Part shown: piece by piece, positions 32,990-42,488 of the stretch
Layout of the letters: the number at the start of each line of letters is the position of its first letter
How positions within the stretch are numbered: the first letter of the stretch is position 1
Origin: Gammaproteobacteria bacterium
GTDB lineage: Bacteria > Pseudomonadota > Gammaproteobacteria > Pseudomonadales > Pseudohongiellaceae
Assembly (NCBI GenBank): GCA_029253585.1
Contig: JAQWZF010000027.1
Location: forward strand, 1-59,617
Reading direction: 5' to 3'
Length of the DNA stretch: 59,617 nucleotides
Notes under the pieces: generated by a model
What the model was told of the DNA's origin: nothing
The model's database searches: none
Seen by the model: only the letters and a program-made list of their open reading frames with translations
Translations under genes and position numbers: made by a program

Positions 32990-34123
32990 CTATGCGCCGC
33001 CTGTCGCTGCATTGCCTGCGCCACGGGGGAACTGAGGCCTGCCTGATTGGGCCGGCTCCTCGCTGCCAGTGCGGACGGTAAGACCAGGACGAACTCTAAT
33101 CACTCCTTCACTAATCACCTGATCACCGACCTGCAGACCCTCGGTGATTTCGACCAGTCCATCACGACGACGACCCAAACCAACAGAAACACGCGATACG
33201 CGATTCTCTGCCCCTACGGTATAAACAAACTGTTGCCCCAGACTGGCTATTACAGAACGCTCGGGCACTACTAATACTCTTTCTTCGTTCAGCGCGAGGG
33301 CGACTGTCATCAGCATGCCCGGCCGCAGTCGCAGATCAGGATTATCGATCTGCGCCCGTATCGAAACACCGCGAGTGACTGGATCTATTCTCGATCCGAC
33401 GACGTTGATGACCCCTTTGAACTGCTGATCTTTGTAGACGATGCTCCTGGCAGTAATTTCTTGTCCCACACCAACTTGGGCGAGATAGACCTCCGGGATG
33501 GTGAAGTCCAGTTTTATAACAGAGACATCATCCAGAGTGGTGATAACCATACCAGGCGTGAGCAGAGTGCCTTCACTGACATTGCGAAAGCCGAGAAAAC
33601 CGGAGAAAGGTGCGCGCACTAGTCTGTCATCCATATCGACGAGGACACCCTCTAGCCGAGCATTGGCCGTCTCAAGATTGGTGCGCGCCTGATCGAACTC
33701 GTTGTCGGCGACGAGATCGCTGTTAGAAAGATTCTGCAGGCGTGACATCTGCCGCTTGGCGTCGTCCACATTAGCTTGGGCCTCGGCTAGCCGCGAGGCC
33801 TCGGAGGTATTGGTTAACTCAACAAGTATTCGCCCCTGCTCTACAAAGTCACCGTCTTGAAAGCCGACCTTGCTAACGATTTCCGAGACCGAAGCGGTCA
33901 GGTCTACCGACTCGTTCGCTACAGTCGTGCCAACGGACTCAACCTCATCGGCAATCAGCTTCAAAGTGACAGGCACTACTTCCACCAGAGGCGCACCGCC
34001 CCCACCAAAGCGATTGAACCCACCTTGAGGCTCATCAGCCACCTTGGCATAGACGAGGTAGGAAAGAACCGAAGCCCCTGCCAGCATCACCAACAACACA
34101 GGATGTCGCGTAATAAAATTCAC
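32990..34123 (-). CDS. RND pump periplasmic adaptor (membrane fusion protein)
   Basis: A 377-residue adaptor with one N-terminal membrane anchor (PVLLVMLAGASVLSYLVYA), a barrel-sandwich lipoyl domain split around a helical hairpin (AEAQANVDDAKRQMSRLQNL at about 118-137), and a beta-barrel domain with RGVSIRAQIDNPDLRLRPGM. It links the permease to an outer-membrane channel. The GTG start at 34123 has GGGG 8 nt upstream. First gene of the two-gene pump operon. The G-G-F-N-R-F-G-G-G-G glycine stretch after the anchor is a flexible linker. Confidence 0.9.
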   Translation of the reverse strand: MNFITRHPVLLVMLAGASVLSYLVYAKVADEPQGGFNRFGGGGAPLVEVVPVTLKLIADEVESVGTTVANESVDLTASVSEIVSKVGFQDGDFVEQGRILVELTNTSEASRLAEAQANVDDAKRQMSRLQNLSNSDLVADNEFDQARTNLETANARLEGVLVDMDDRLVRAPFSGFLGFRNVSEGTLLTPGMVITTLDDVSVIKLDFTIPEVYLAQVGVGQEITARSIVYKDQQFKGVINVVGSRIDPVTRGVSIRAQIDNPDLRLRPGMLMTVALALNEERVLVVPERSVIASLGQQFVYTVGAENRVSRVSVGLGRRRDGLVEITEGLQVGDQVISEGVIRVRPGLTVRTGSEEPAQSGRPQFPRGAGNAATGGA

Positions 34124-34392
34124 ATGATTTCCCCGGGGCGGCTATGGGCCCTGTAGCTGGATCTAGAGAGCTGGTGCAAGTCAGCAGACGCTAAAACGAT
34201 AATTGGTACCGATTCGCTGTGCATGATTTATTGATCATTTATGTATACGCCTTGTGCCAGAGGATAGATCATAGGAGTCGAAGAAGTTCTTGCGGTAAAT
34301 CCGCCTGCTTGGGGATTGGATTAGGGGCTGGAGACTGAGCGAAATGCCCACTCAGCACTGCGCCGATAGACAATGAGGGTATTTGGCGCCGA

Positions 34393-34680
34393 TTAATTAA
34401 AGAAGATGTCTACGGTAGTGCCCTCACCCACCTCACTCTCGATCGATATAGCTCAACCGAATCTTCCGCAGAGTTTCTTAACCAGGCTCAAGCCCATGCC
34501 GGCACCACTGGATTTGGTTGTGAAATTTCGATTATAGACATTGGGCAGATCTTCCGAGCTTATGCCCTCGCCAGTATCTTCGATGCACAGGCTATCCTTT
34601 TACTGAATAATCTCTATGATCGCGCCACTCAGAAAAGCCATATTCGACTAGCGCCTGTAGCAAACAGACTGTAATAAATT
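34393..34680 (-). pseudogene. Histidine kinase ATPase-domain relic
   Basis: Read on the minus strand, the last 70 codons give KDSLCIEDTGEGISSEDLPN (G1 box D-T-G-E-G-I), NFTTKSSGAGMGLSLVKKL (G2 box) and VGEGTTVDIFFN, the C-terminal end of a HATPase domain. An in-frame TGA at 34453-34455 and further stops upstream (a TAA just before KDSL and a TAG near 34650) break the frame, and the phospho-accepting domain is absent. It is a dead two-component sensor fragment between the pump operon and the iron-related genes. Confidence 0.75.
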
Positions 34681-34706
34681 CACAGAAGTGACACCTTGTG
34701 TGGAAA

Positions 34707-34741
34707 CTGCCATGCCACCGCAGAAAAAGGTGACATGGCAG
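34707..34741. other. Strong hairpin upstream of the PepSY gene
   Basis: CTGCCATGCCACC (34707-34719) pairs with GGTGACATGGCAG (34729-34741) with one mismatch and a 9-nt A-rich loop. It lies 18 bp before the Fur-like box. It could be a terminator relic of upstream reading or a regulatory structure; there is no T run. Confidence 0.5.
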
Positions 34742-34758
34742 CCGGATTACTAGTAGAA

Positions 34759-34773
34759 TGAGAATGATTCGTA
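34759..34773 (+). promoter_or_regulatory. Fur-box-like site
   Basis: TGAGAATGATTCGTA, flanked by agaa and tttgta, fits the 7-1-7 Fur consensus (TGATAATGATTATCA) at about 11 of 15 positions. It lies 28-42 bp before the PepSY gene start. Iron repression of that gene and the peptidase after it is the natural inference. Confidence 0.6.
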
Positions 34774-34800
34774 TTTGTATTAATTATTAGCGGTCTTCTC

Positions 34801-35946
34801 ATGTTTAGAAAAACAGTCTTCTGGCTTCATCTTGCCTGCGGCGTCAGTGCCGGCATAGTGGTGTTGATGATGTCCGCAACCGGCGTAGTCCTTACCTATG
34901 AGCGCCAGGCACAAGTATGGGAGGACCGCAGCTACTACAGCGCAGCAGAGCCCGGCCAGGAGGCGATGAGCGCCGATGAACTGATCGCGGCAAGTCGAGA
35001 ACTGCAGGGATTCGAACCCAGCACTCTACTGATCAGCTCAGACCCGACAGCCCCAGCCGTGCTTAGACAGGGCAGGAGCCAGACACAATACCTCAATCCC
35101 TATACCGGTCAGGCCTACCCTGCCCATGCGGATTCACTCAGCGCATTCTTCGCCACCGTGCGCGGCTGGCACCGCTGGTTCAATATGTCCGGCGACAATC
35201 GCAGCTCGGCCCGGGTCGTAACCGGCGCGGCGAATCTGATGTTCCTGTTCCTAGTACTCAGCGGCATCTACCTTTGGCTCCCAAAGATAGTGGCCTGGGC
35301 TACGCTAAGATCGCGCATCCTATTCAATCGACAGAACAGCAATACCCAGGCCAGAGACTTTAACTGGCACCATGTGTTCGGGTTTTGGGCCGCCATTCCA
35401 CTGGTCGTCATCATTTCGACCGCGACGGTATTCAACTACTCCTGGGCAAATAATCTCGTCTACCGACTCGCGGGCGAAGAACCCCCTACCCGAAGCAGTG
35501 TTAGCGACGAGGCAGCCAACGCAGTTGTAGCCAACCGCATCCCCTACTCCGCGCTAGTAGACACAGCGAAAACCTACAGCGATGAATGGCGCACTCTATC
35601 TGTGCCCATTGGGGATACCACCGCCACCGCAGCGACGATAACCATCGATGAAGGCGATGGCGGGCAGCCACACAAGCGTCATGCCCTCACCCTCGATGTC
35701 AGCTCCGGCGAAGTCGTCACCTGGACACCCTTTACCAGTCAGACCGCTGGACGTCAGGCGCGACGATGGGTTAGATTCTTACACACTGGAGAAGCCTTAG
35801 GCATTACAGGACAGACCATAGCTGGTCTGGCATCCTTTGCGGCAATCCTTATGGTGTGGACGGGTCTAGCCTTGGCGATCCGCCGCTTTCTACGCTGGCT
35901 CGCTAGGCAGCGCCGCACAAGAAAGATTGAAGCCCCTTCGACTTAG
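34801..35946 (+). CDS. PepSY-associated transmembrane protein (siderophore reductase-like)
   Basis: A 381-residue inner-membrane protein with four helices: at residues 8-30, around 145-160, around 195-215 and around 345-365. It has the PepSY features GWHRWFNM after the first long periplasmic loop, an H-H-V-F-G pair in NWHHVFGFWAAIPL, and a final RWVRFLHTGEALG. The group includes proteins that help reduce or release iron from siderophores (FsrB/PiuB-like). The Fur-like box just upstream supports an iron role. It is 30 bp before the M1 peptidase gene, in the same direction. Confidence 0.8.
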   Translation: MFRKTVFWLHLACGVSAGIVVLMMSATGVVLTYERQAQVWEDRSYYSAAEPGQEAMSADELIAASRELQGFEPSTLLISSDPTAPAVLRQGRSQTQYLNPYTGQAYPAHADSLSAFFATVRGWHRWFNMSGDNRSSARVVTGAANLMFLFLVLSGIYLWLPKIVAWATLRSRILFNRQNSNTQARDFNWHHVFGFWAAIPLVVIISTATVFNYSWANNLVYRLAGEEPPTRSSVSDEAANAVVANRIPYSALVDTAKTYSDEWRTLSVPIGDTTATAATITIDEGDGGQPHKRHALTLDVSSGEVVTWTPFTSQTAGRQARRWVRFLHTGEALGITGQTIAGLASFAAILMVWTGLALAIRRFLRWLARQRRTRKIEAPST

Positions 35947-35976
35947 ACGATCTCCTGGAAGTAGCTAATACCGCAT

Positions 35977-38529
35977 ATGAAACCCTTCCTCTTGGTAGTA
36001 GCGATCTCAATTCTCAACAGCTGCAGCAGTGGCAAACTTGCCACCGACCAAGGCATCCCCTGGGAACTTGCCGAGCACCGTAGCGAGACGATCTCCAATC
36101 TGCGCTATCTCTTTGCGTTGGATGTTCCTACCTCTCGCACAGAGACAATTACCGGAAAGTCTCGCATCTGCCTGAACTGGAATGACGACAGCGCTAAGCC
36201 CCTGGTTATCGACTTCCTGCAACCCGAGCAGCGAGTCCATAGCGTGCGCGTTAACGGCGCGAGCACAACCTGGCAGCCGGTGAACGATCATATCGTCATC
36301 CCTGCGCAGTCGCTGAGACCGGGTGAGAATATTGTAGACCTGGAATTCGATGTCGGCGATGAGGCCCTCAATCGACGCGAAGATTTTATGTACGCGCTAT
36401 TTGTTCCCGACCGTGCCCACTTTTCTCTTCCTCTATTCGATCAACCTAATTTAAAAGGCCGGGTAACGTGGGAGGTGACCGTGCCGGAACAATGGCAGGT
36501 AGTCGCCAACGGGCCACAGTCCAGTAGCAGCACCGAAAGTGGTCGCACACACTATGGGTTCGATGAAACGCTGCCCATGCCCAGTTATCTTTTTGCCGTC
36601 GCCGCAGGTATGTTCGAGAGGGAAACGGCAGTGATCGACGGCCGCACCTTCAACATGTATCACCGCGAGACTGACGCCGCCAAGGTGGCACACAACTCAG
36701 AGGAAGTCTTCCGACTCCACGCGGCCTCCGTAGAATGGCTGGAGGACTATACGCAGATCGACTACCCGTTTCAGAAATTCGATTTCGTTCTCATTCCCTC
36801 CTTTCAATATGGGGGCATGGAACACCCCGGCGGAATCCTCTATCGCCAGGCGAGCGTATTACTGGATGAGACCGCAACTCAGAATCAGATGCTGGGACGC
36901 GCGTCTCTCATAGCTCACGAGACGGCCCATATGTGGTTCGGTGATCTGGTAACGATGAATTGGTTCGACGATGTCTGGACCAAGGAAGTATTCGCCAACT
37001 TCATGGCCGCGAAAATAGTAAACCCCTCTTTCCCCGATGTAGATCATGAGCTGCGCTTTCTAACCGCCCATCATCCTACTGCGTATTCGGTGGACCGCAC
37101 AGAGGGTTCCAATCCGATTCGACAGCCTCTGGAAAACCTGCGCTTCGCGGGAACTCTCTACGGCGCGATCATCTACCAGAAGGCACCTATCGTCATGCAG
37201 CATCTGGAAAACCGTGTCGGAGCCGAGTCCTTTCGCGACGGCATGCGTGAATACCTGTCGACCTATGCCTATGGCAACGCGACCTGGCCTGATCTAATCG
37301 CCATTCTCGACAAACGCTCCGAGCAAGACTTTGCCGCCTGGAGCGAGGTATGGGTAGAGGAAGCGAACAGGCCTTCCATTAGCATCGACAGAGAAGGCAT
37401 GGATATAGTGATAACACAGCGCGACCCTGCACGCGGAGGACGAACCTGGCCACAGACTCTCCAGCTGCGTGTAGGCTCTATCGAATCCAATGAAGCGATC
37501 ACTATCGAGCTAGGCTCTGAACCGCAGCGCCTGGCAGGCCATGGAAACGCGTGCTTCGTATTGCCCAATGGAAGCGGTGTGGAATACGGCGGCTTCATCC
37601 TCGACGCCGACAGCCAAGCCTATTTACTGGCCAACATAGACCGACTGGAAACAGCCCTGCTTCGCGGCGCAACCTGGGTAAGTCTATGGGATCAACTATT
37701 GGAAGGCCGTCTCGCCCCTGAGGTTTTTCTGCAAACAGCGATTAACTCCCTTGCCAGCGAGCAAGACGAATTAGTCGTGTCGAGAATCCTCTCCTATACC
37801 AGCAGCGTCTTCTGGAACTACATCAGCGAAACTGAACGCAGAGATTGGAGCGCTACACTGGAGAACACTCTCTGGTCGCAAGTGACAAGCGAGCGCTCCC
37901 GTTCTGGTCGCGCGTCTTTCTACTCTGCCTATCGCAACCTGACGCTTAGCAGCGAAGGCTTGGCCAGGCTCGAGCGACTGTGGCGTGGCGACGAGGAAGT
38001 AACTGAGCTACCTCTTTCCGAACTTGATCAGATTACGCTAGCCGGCAACCTTGCCATAAAAGGCATCGCCGATGCCGAAGCATTGCTTTCCCAGCAGGAG
38101 GGGCGCATAGAGAACCCGGACAGGCTCGCGCGGTTTCGATTTGTAAGGGATTCACTCTCCGTCAACCCTTCCCTGCGCAATAGCTTTTTCGAGTCACTTA
38201 GAGACGAGGCGAATCGCGACCGCGAGGCCTGGGTTATTGCCGGCCTAAGTAATATTCACCATCCGCTGCGTGCCGCAGAATCCATCGACCTGATCTATCC
38301 GGCGTTGAATATGATCGAAGAGATTCAGCAGACCGGAGATATTTTCTTTCCCGGCCGCTGGCTGGACTCGACGCTAGAGGGACACAACTCAGTAGCAGCT
38401 GCAGAAATAGTCAGACGTTTTCTGGATACCACGCCCAATCTTTCAGCGCGAATGCGATTGAAGGTTTTACAATCGGCCGACGGCGTTTTCAGAGCCGCGC
38501 AGATTGTTAATGACTGGAACAATGACTAG
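35977..38529 (+). CDS. M1-family aminopeptidase, lipoprotein
   Basis: An 850-residue metallopeptidase with a lipobox ILNSC (Cys16) that places it on the periplasmic or outer-membrane side. The exopeptidase motif reads G-G-M-E-H (279-283), with His in place of the usual Asn, and the zinc site is H314-E-T-A-H318 with E337 exactly 18 residues on. An N-terminal beta domain precedes the catalytic domain and a helical C-terminal domain follows. It releases amino acids from the N-terminus of peptides. It follows the PepSY gene by 30 bp and may share its iron-responsive promoter. Confidence 0.88.
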   Translation: MKPFLLVVAISILNSCSSGKLATDQGIPWELAEHRSETISNLRYLFALDVPTSRTETITGKSRICLNWNDDSAKPLVIDFLQPEQRVHSVRVNGASTTWQPVNDHIVIPAQSLRPGENIVDLEFDVGDEALNRREDFMYALFVPDRAHFSLPLFDQPNLKGRVTWEVTVPEQWQVVANGPQSSSSTESGRTHYGFDETLPMPSYLFAVAAGMFERETAVIDGRTFNMYHRETDAAKVAHNSEEVFRLHAASVEWLEDYTQIDYPFQKFDFVLIPSFQYGGMEHPGGILYRQASVLLDETATQNQMLGRASLIAHETAHMWFGDLVTMNWFDDVWTKEVFANFMAAKIVNPSFPDVDHELRFLTAHHPTAYSVDRTEGSNPIRQPLENLRFAGTLYGAIIYQKAPIVMQHLENRVGAESFRDGMREYLSTYAYGNATWPDLIAILDKRSEQDFAAWSEVWVEEANRPSISIDREGMDIVITQRDPARGGRTWPQTLQLRVGSIESNEAITIELGSEPQRLAGHGNACFVLPNGSGVEYGGFILDADSQAYLLANIDRLETALLRGATWVSLWDQLLEGRLAPEVFLQTAINSLASEQDELVVSRILSYTSSVFWNYISETERRDWSATLENTLWSQVTSERSRSGRASFYSAYRNLTLSSEGLARLERLWRGDEEVTELPLSELDQITLAGNLAIKGIADAEALLSQQEGRIENPDRLARFRFVRDSLSVNPSLRNSFFESLRDEANRDREAWVIAGLSNIHHPLRAAESIDLIYPALNMIEEIQQTGDIFFPGRWLDSTLEGHNSVAAAEIVRRFLDTTPNLSARMRLKVLQSADGVFRAAQIVNDWNND

Positions 38530-39102
38530 CTAGACTAAAGGCTTGACCATCTTGATGATGGTACTTTCAGAGCCATTCGCTGCCCGCTCTACCCTGCGCT
38601 CGACCTCGACATAGCCACGCGTCAGGTACAAAGGCTCCCCTGGCACGGTTGACCCCAGTTCAATAGTCTTGAAGCCCGCCTGGCGCGCTGCATCCTCGCC
38701 AAGATTCAACAAGAATGTCCCGATTCCACGGCGCGTCCAATCTGGATGGGTGTACATGGCACGTATGCGTGCCGCATCGGTGTTAGGCTCGCTAAGACTG
38801 TCGTCTCTGCCCACTGTATGATCGCCACCATAGAGGGTCTTGCGTTTACCCCAGCCTCCGCAGCCCACCAAAACCGTTTCGCCTTCCTGAATAGTCTCGA
38901 TCAGGAAATAAGTGCCATCCTCGATAAGGGTCTTGTCTACCCCCATCGTTTCCTTAGCCGCCTCGATCTCGCTGGCCGAGAGAAATGCCTTCATGTTCTC
39001 GGTGATCGATGCCTGCATCAATTGCCTAATCGCTTCGATATCGGATTCTTCAGCAATGTGATGCGTCAAAATGAGGGAAGATGAGTCTGTTGTATCTGTC
39101 AT
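38530..39102 (-). CDS. GNAT-family N-acetyltransferase
   Basis: A 190-residue acetyltransferase with the acetyl-CoA loop T-R-R-G-I-G-T-F-L-L (motif A) preceded by RAMYTHPDW and the C-terminal YLTRGY. The substrate is unknown. It converges on the M1 peptidase, with only 0-1 bp between the stops. I chose ATG 39102, with GGA 9 nt upstream; seven residues more are possible from 39123. Confidence 0.78.
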   Translation of the reverse strand: MTDTTDSSSLILTHHIAEESDIEAIRQLMQASITENMKAFLSASEIEAAKETMGVDKTLIEDGTYFLIETIQEGETVLVGCGGWGKRKTLYGGDHTVGRDDSLSEPNTDAARIRAMYTHPDWTRRGIGTFLLNLGEDAARQAGFKTIELGSTVPGEPLYLTRGYVEVERRVERAANGSESTIIKMVKPLV

Positions 39103-39327
39103 GCTAGATTCCGGAGGCTTCAATCACTGTCTAGAGGATAACAATACTCTACCGGCCTAGCTGTCGACAAGAAGGTCGCGACTCTGTAGAGGATGTTACA
39201 ACCACATGTCTGAAAACCCGCTAAAACGCGAAACGAGTAGACAAAGTATTTCTGACAATTATAAGAACAAGAGCATAGGAAATTGCGAAAACTGCTACAC
39301 TAGCCATTCAAATGTCGCTTGTAAGGT

Positions 39328-39678
39328 TTGCGATATCTACTAAAATCCAAATCCGTAGTATCTGCAGCCCAGAGCAAGCCGGCCATCTTACACATAATTC
39401 TACACATCTTTTTACCCCTTCCCGTTGCCGCCGGCCTGTATCGAAAGGCCTGGCTAAAGAACTATGGGCTGATGCTGGCCGGGCTATTAATCGACGTCGA
39501 TCATCTGCTCGCCGACCCTATCTATGATGCGGAGCGTTGCAGCGTAGGCTTTCATCCTCTGCACACAATCCTACCTATAGTGTTCTACCTGATGCTTCTG
39601 ATTCACCCAAAGACACGAGCGCTGGGGATAGGACTGAGCCTGCACATCGTACTCGATGGAATTGACTGCCTGATCTAA
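39328..39678 (+). CDS. DUF6122-like membrane protein
   Basis: A small membrane protein of about 100-116 residues with LIDVDHLLADPIYD followed by E-R-C-S-V-G-F-H-P-L-H-T, a histidine- and aspartate-rich core shared with DUF6122 proteins, and about three hydrophobic segments. Function unknown. The TTG start at 39328 with TAAGG close by is a weak choice; the conserved part begins about 20 residues later. Confidence 0.65.
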   Translation: MRYLLKSKSVVSAAQSKPAILHIILHIFLPLPVAAGLYRKAWLKNYGLMLAGLLIDVDHLLADPIYDAERCSVGFHPLHTILPIVFYLMLLIHPKTRALGIGLSLHIVLDGIDCLI

Positions 39679-39715
39679 GGCTATCTTAACAATGACCAGA
39701 CCGATGCAGGGTGAG

Positions 39716-41641
39716 CTAGTCAGCGAGAAGAGGTGGCACCGGACAATCGATGGTCGCGGCAATGGCTCGCAGCAATTCTGTCTCTATCGCCTGAATATTC
39801 CCATCGGCTGTGATACAGCTGACACAGGCTTTAAGCAAGGCCGGCTTCTTCAGCGGCTTCAGTTCGGCGAGAGCATCCAGAGCGCCATTGAGAATGTCAA
39901 AATCGATATCTTTCACGGCAACTAAATCCAGGGAGAGACCCAGTTTATCCGCACCGGCATGAAACGCGTCATCGAGGGAGATGCCTTCCTGCTTGGTAGA
40001 ATGGGCGAGAATCGAAAGCAATACGGCAATCGACTGGGCATTACTTTTTAGTGTTTTTGTGCCAAAGTTCGGCGCGTCTTTTTTCTCGAACACGGCATCC
40101 AGATGATGCACAACGATTTTCTGCAGAGACCATTCCAACAAATTAATCTTCTTGTCACTCTCGATTAATTTCTTGAAATTGGATTTAAATAGCCGGTACT
40201 GGTTCTGCGAAAGCTGACGCAGACTAGACAAGGCAATAGTGACTAGCGGCAAGCGTTGTTCAGCCTCCACCACCTGATCGCTGAGCAGCAGGTGCTGCAG
40301 CTCATCATGGACCCCAAAATCCGCCTCGTTCTGCAGAATTCTTAACTGCTCAGCGCGATCGGATTCAGTATCGCTAAGCACCAGAGAGTAGACGACGGCA
40401 CGCGCACCGGAAGGATCTCGCGCCGCATCCAGATACATTGGCGGCATATGCTTCAGCAGCTCATCGGCATAGGCAAGATGTTTACCCTCCGGGTTGCCCA
40501 CCTGATTAACCAGCGCATCCACCAGAAGCACTCCTGCAGCACCAGTTAGTATGGCCGTCGCTTTCGCCCGTTGATCCTGCGGGGATTGTGCTGCTTTTTT
40601 TTCGTCTGCAGCTAACGCCGCTCTATCCCAATCGCTCTGCTCATAGTCACCATTCCAGCGGGGAAGAATAGCCCGTATACGCTCCTCCAGCGGAGGATGG
40701 GTGGCATAGAGACGACTTAGCGCCGAGACCTGCCCTTCCTCGAACAGGGCATGGCTGATCTCTGCACTGTTAGGGTTCTGTAGATAGGAGTGATTCTGGT
40801 GCCGCGCGATCTGCATCAGGGACTGCCCAATACCATCGGGGTTACGGGTAAATTGCACGGCGGAGGCATCGGCGAGATACTCCCGCTGCCTGCTGACTGC
40901 CGCCTTGATCAGGTTGCCGAAGAGCGTGCCCACGAAGCCCACTACAACAAGGCCCAGCCCGAGAAAGACAATTCCGCCGGAATCCTTCGAGCGGCGACTA
41001 TAGGCGCCACCTCTGAGCAGATGGTAGCCAATGATTCCAAGAATCATGATGCCGTGCAGCACACCAATCAGCCGAATATTAATGCGCATATCGCCGTGCA
41101 AGATATGACTGAATTCGTGCGCAATAACACCCTGCAGTTGATCCCGGCTCAGCGTGTCGATGCTGCCCCTGGTAACCGCGACGATGGCATCGCTGGGTGA
41201 ATAGCCCGCGGCGAAGGCATTGATACCGTCCTCCTCCATCAGATAGACCGGTGGCACCGGTGTACCCGAGGCGATCGCCATCTCTTCGACGATGTTGAGG
41301 ACGCGGCGCTCGGCCGGGTCCTGACTGCCGGAGACCAACAGGCGTCCATTCATCATCTCGGCGATTCGGGCCCCACCGCCGGAGAGAGAGCTAATCTTAT
41401 AGAGGCTACCAAGCACTACTACAGAAGCGACGATGGCACCGATAATAAGGAACAGCATGGGATCAAACTGAAAACGAGTCGTGGCTGCCATGCTGGTCAT
41501 ACCAGTTCCAGAAAAACTGAAGATCGCCATCACCAATAGATTCGTAACGATAATTAGTGAAAGCACGGCGAGCACAAACAGAAAAATTAATTTCCCTGTA
41601 TTGCGTTTAGCCGTGTCCTGAGATTCGAAAAAGTTCATCAT
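39716..41641 (-). CDS. M48-family metallopeptidase with long C-terminal extension
   Basis: A 641-residue membrane peptidase related to HtpX. Two N-terminal helices (18-45, 60-82), zinc motif H-E-F-S-H at 175-179 followed by two more helices (about 188-245), and the third ligand in REYLADASAVQFTR. The 350 residues after the peptidase domain are soluble and helical, much longer than HtpX (about 290 residues). It lies 72 bp after lemA on the same strand; lemA-M48 pairs are common and thought to act in membrane-protein quality control. Confidence 0.85.
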   Translation of the reverse strand: MMNFFESQDTAKRNTGKLIFLFVLAVLSLIIVTNLLVMAIFSFSGTGMTSMAATTRFQFDPMLFLIIGAIVASVVVLGSLYKISSLSGGGARIAEMMNGRLLVSGSQDPAERRVLNIVEEMAIASGTPVPPVYLMEEDGINAFAAGYSPSDAIVAVTRGSIDTLSRDQLQGVIAHEFSHILHGDMRINIRLIGVLHGIMILGIIGYHLLRGGAYSRRSKDSGGIVFLGLGLVVVGFVGTLFGNLIKAAVSRQREYLADASAVQFTRNPDGIGQSLMQIARHQNHSYLQNPNSAEISHALFEEGQVSALSRLYATHPPLEERIRAILPRWNGDYEQSDWDRAALAADEKKAAQSPQDQRAKATAILTGAAGVLLVDALVNQVGNPEGKHLAYADELLKHMPPMYLDAARDPSGARAVVYSLVLSDTESDRAEQLRILQNEADFGVHDELQHLLLSDQVVEAEQRLPLVTIALSSLRQLSQNQYRLFKSNFKKLIESDKKINLLEWSLQKIVVHHLDAVFEKKDAPNFGTKTLKSNAQSIAVLLSILAHSTKQEGISLDDAFHAGADKLGLSLDLVAVKDIDFDILNGALDALAELKPLKKPALLKACVSCITADGNIQAIETELLRAIAATIDCPVPPLLAD

Positions 41642-41713
41642 ATCCGGCGCCGTCTATGCATGTAGTAGCTTCAATATCTACCGTGCGCGAAACCGAGCGT
41701 CCTCGAGTCGAAA

Positions 41714-42310
41714 TCAAAAAGAAACTTTCGGCGCTTCTTGGATCGCTTCGCTGTCTGCGAACTCGAGCAGACTTGCGTCGCTACCGTGGCCAAAAACCCC
41801 TGCCACCGCCACCGGCGGAAAGGACTGCTTGTAGGTGTTGTAAGCCATCACCTGATCGTTAAAAGCCTGCCTTGAAAAAGCGACCTTGTTTTCAGTTGTG
41901 GTGAGCTCCTCACTGAGCTGCATCATGTTCTGGTTTGCCTTGAGATCTGGGTACGCCTCCATGACCACATTGAACCGACCCAAAGCGCCAGTCAACGCAC
42001 CCTCCTGCCCCACTAATTCTCGCATAGCGGCGGCGTTGCCAGGATCGGCGGCAGCGGCGGTAAGGCCATTGGCGGCAGCGTTACGCGCACTGATGACCGC
42101 CTCCAGCGTGCCCTTCTCGTGTTCCATATAGCTCTTCGCCGTTTCAACAAGGTTAGGAATCAAGTCATAGCGACGCTTCAGCTGCACCTCGATCTGCGCG
42201 AACGCATTCTGGTATCGATTCTTGAGACTGACCAACTGGTTATAAATACCAATGACATAGAAAAATAGAGCGGCAATAACAACCAAGACCACTATCGTTG
42301 AGATTTCCAT
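41714..42310 (-). CDS. lemA: LemA-family protein
   Basis: A 198-residue protein with one N-terminal membrane helix ([21 protein letters not shown]) and the long coiled-coil helices of the LemA fold: [21 protein letters not shown] then [20 protein letters not shown], with AREA-type R-N-A-A-A-N. Its role is not known for certain. AGAAGG lies 9 nt before ATG 42310. First gene of the pair with the M48 peptidase. Confidence 0.9.
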   Translation of the reverse strand: MEISTIVVLVVIAALFFYVIGIYNQLVSLKNRYQNAFAQIEVQLKRRYDLIPNLVETAKSYMEHEKGTLEAVISARNAAANGLTAAAADPGNAAAMRELVGQEGALTGALGRFNVVMEAYPDLKANQNMMQLSEELTTTENKVAFSRQAFNDQVMAYNTYKQSFPPVAVAGVFGHGSDASLLEFADSEAIQEAPKVSF

Positions 42311-42488
42311 AGTCTGCTTCCTTCTGGTGATGAATTTGTCACCCGTGACAATGGGCTGCGAACCCCATTATTCCACTAATCAGCGCGCTTGTCCCTGTGC
42401 CATATCGCCCGAATCGAATGGGTTTCTCAGTTTCTAGATTTTCTGCTAAGCTGCCAAGCTCGCTCACTACAAAAAAGAAGAATAAAGC

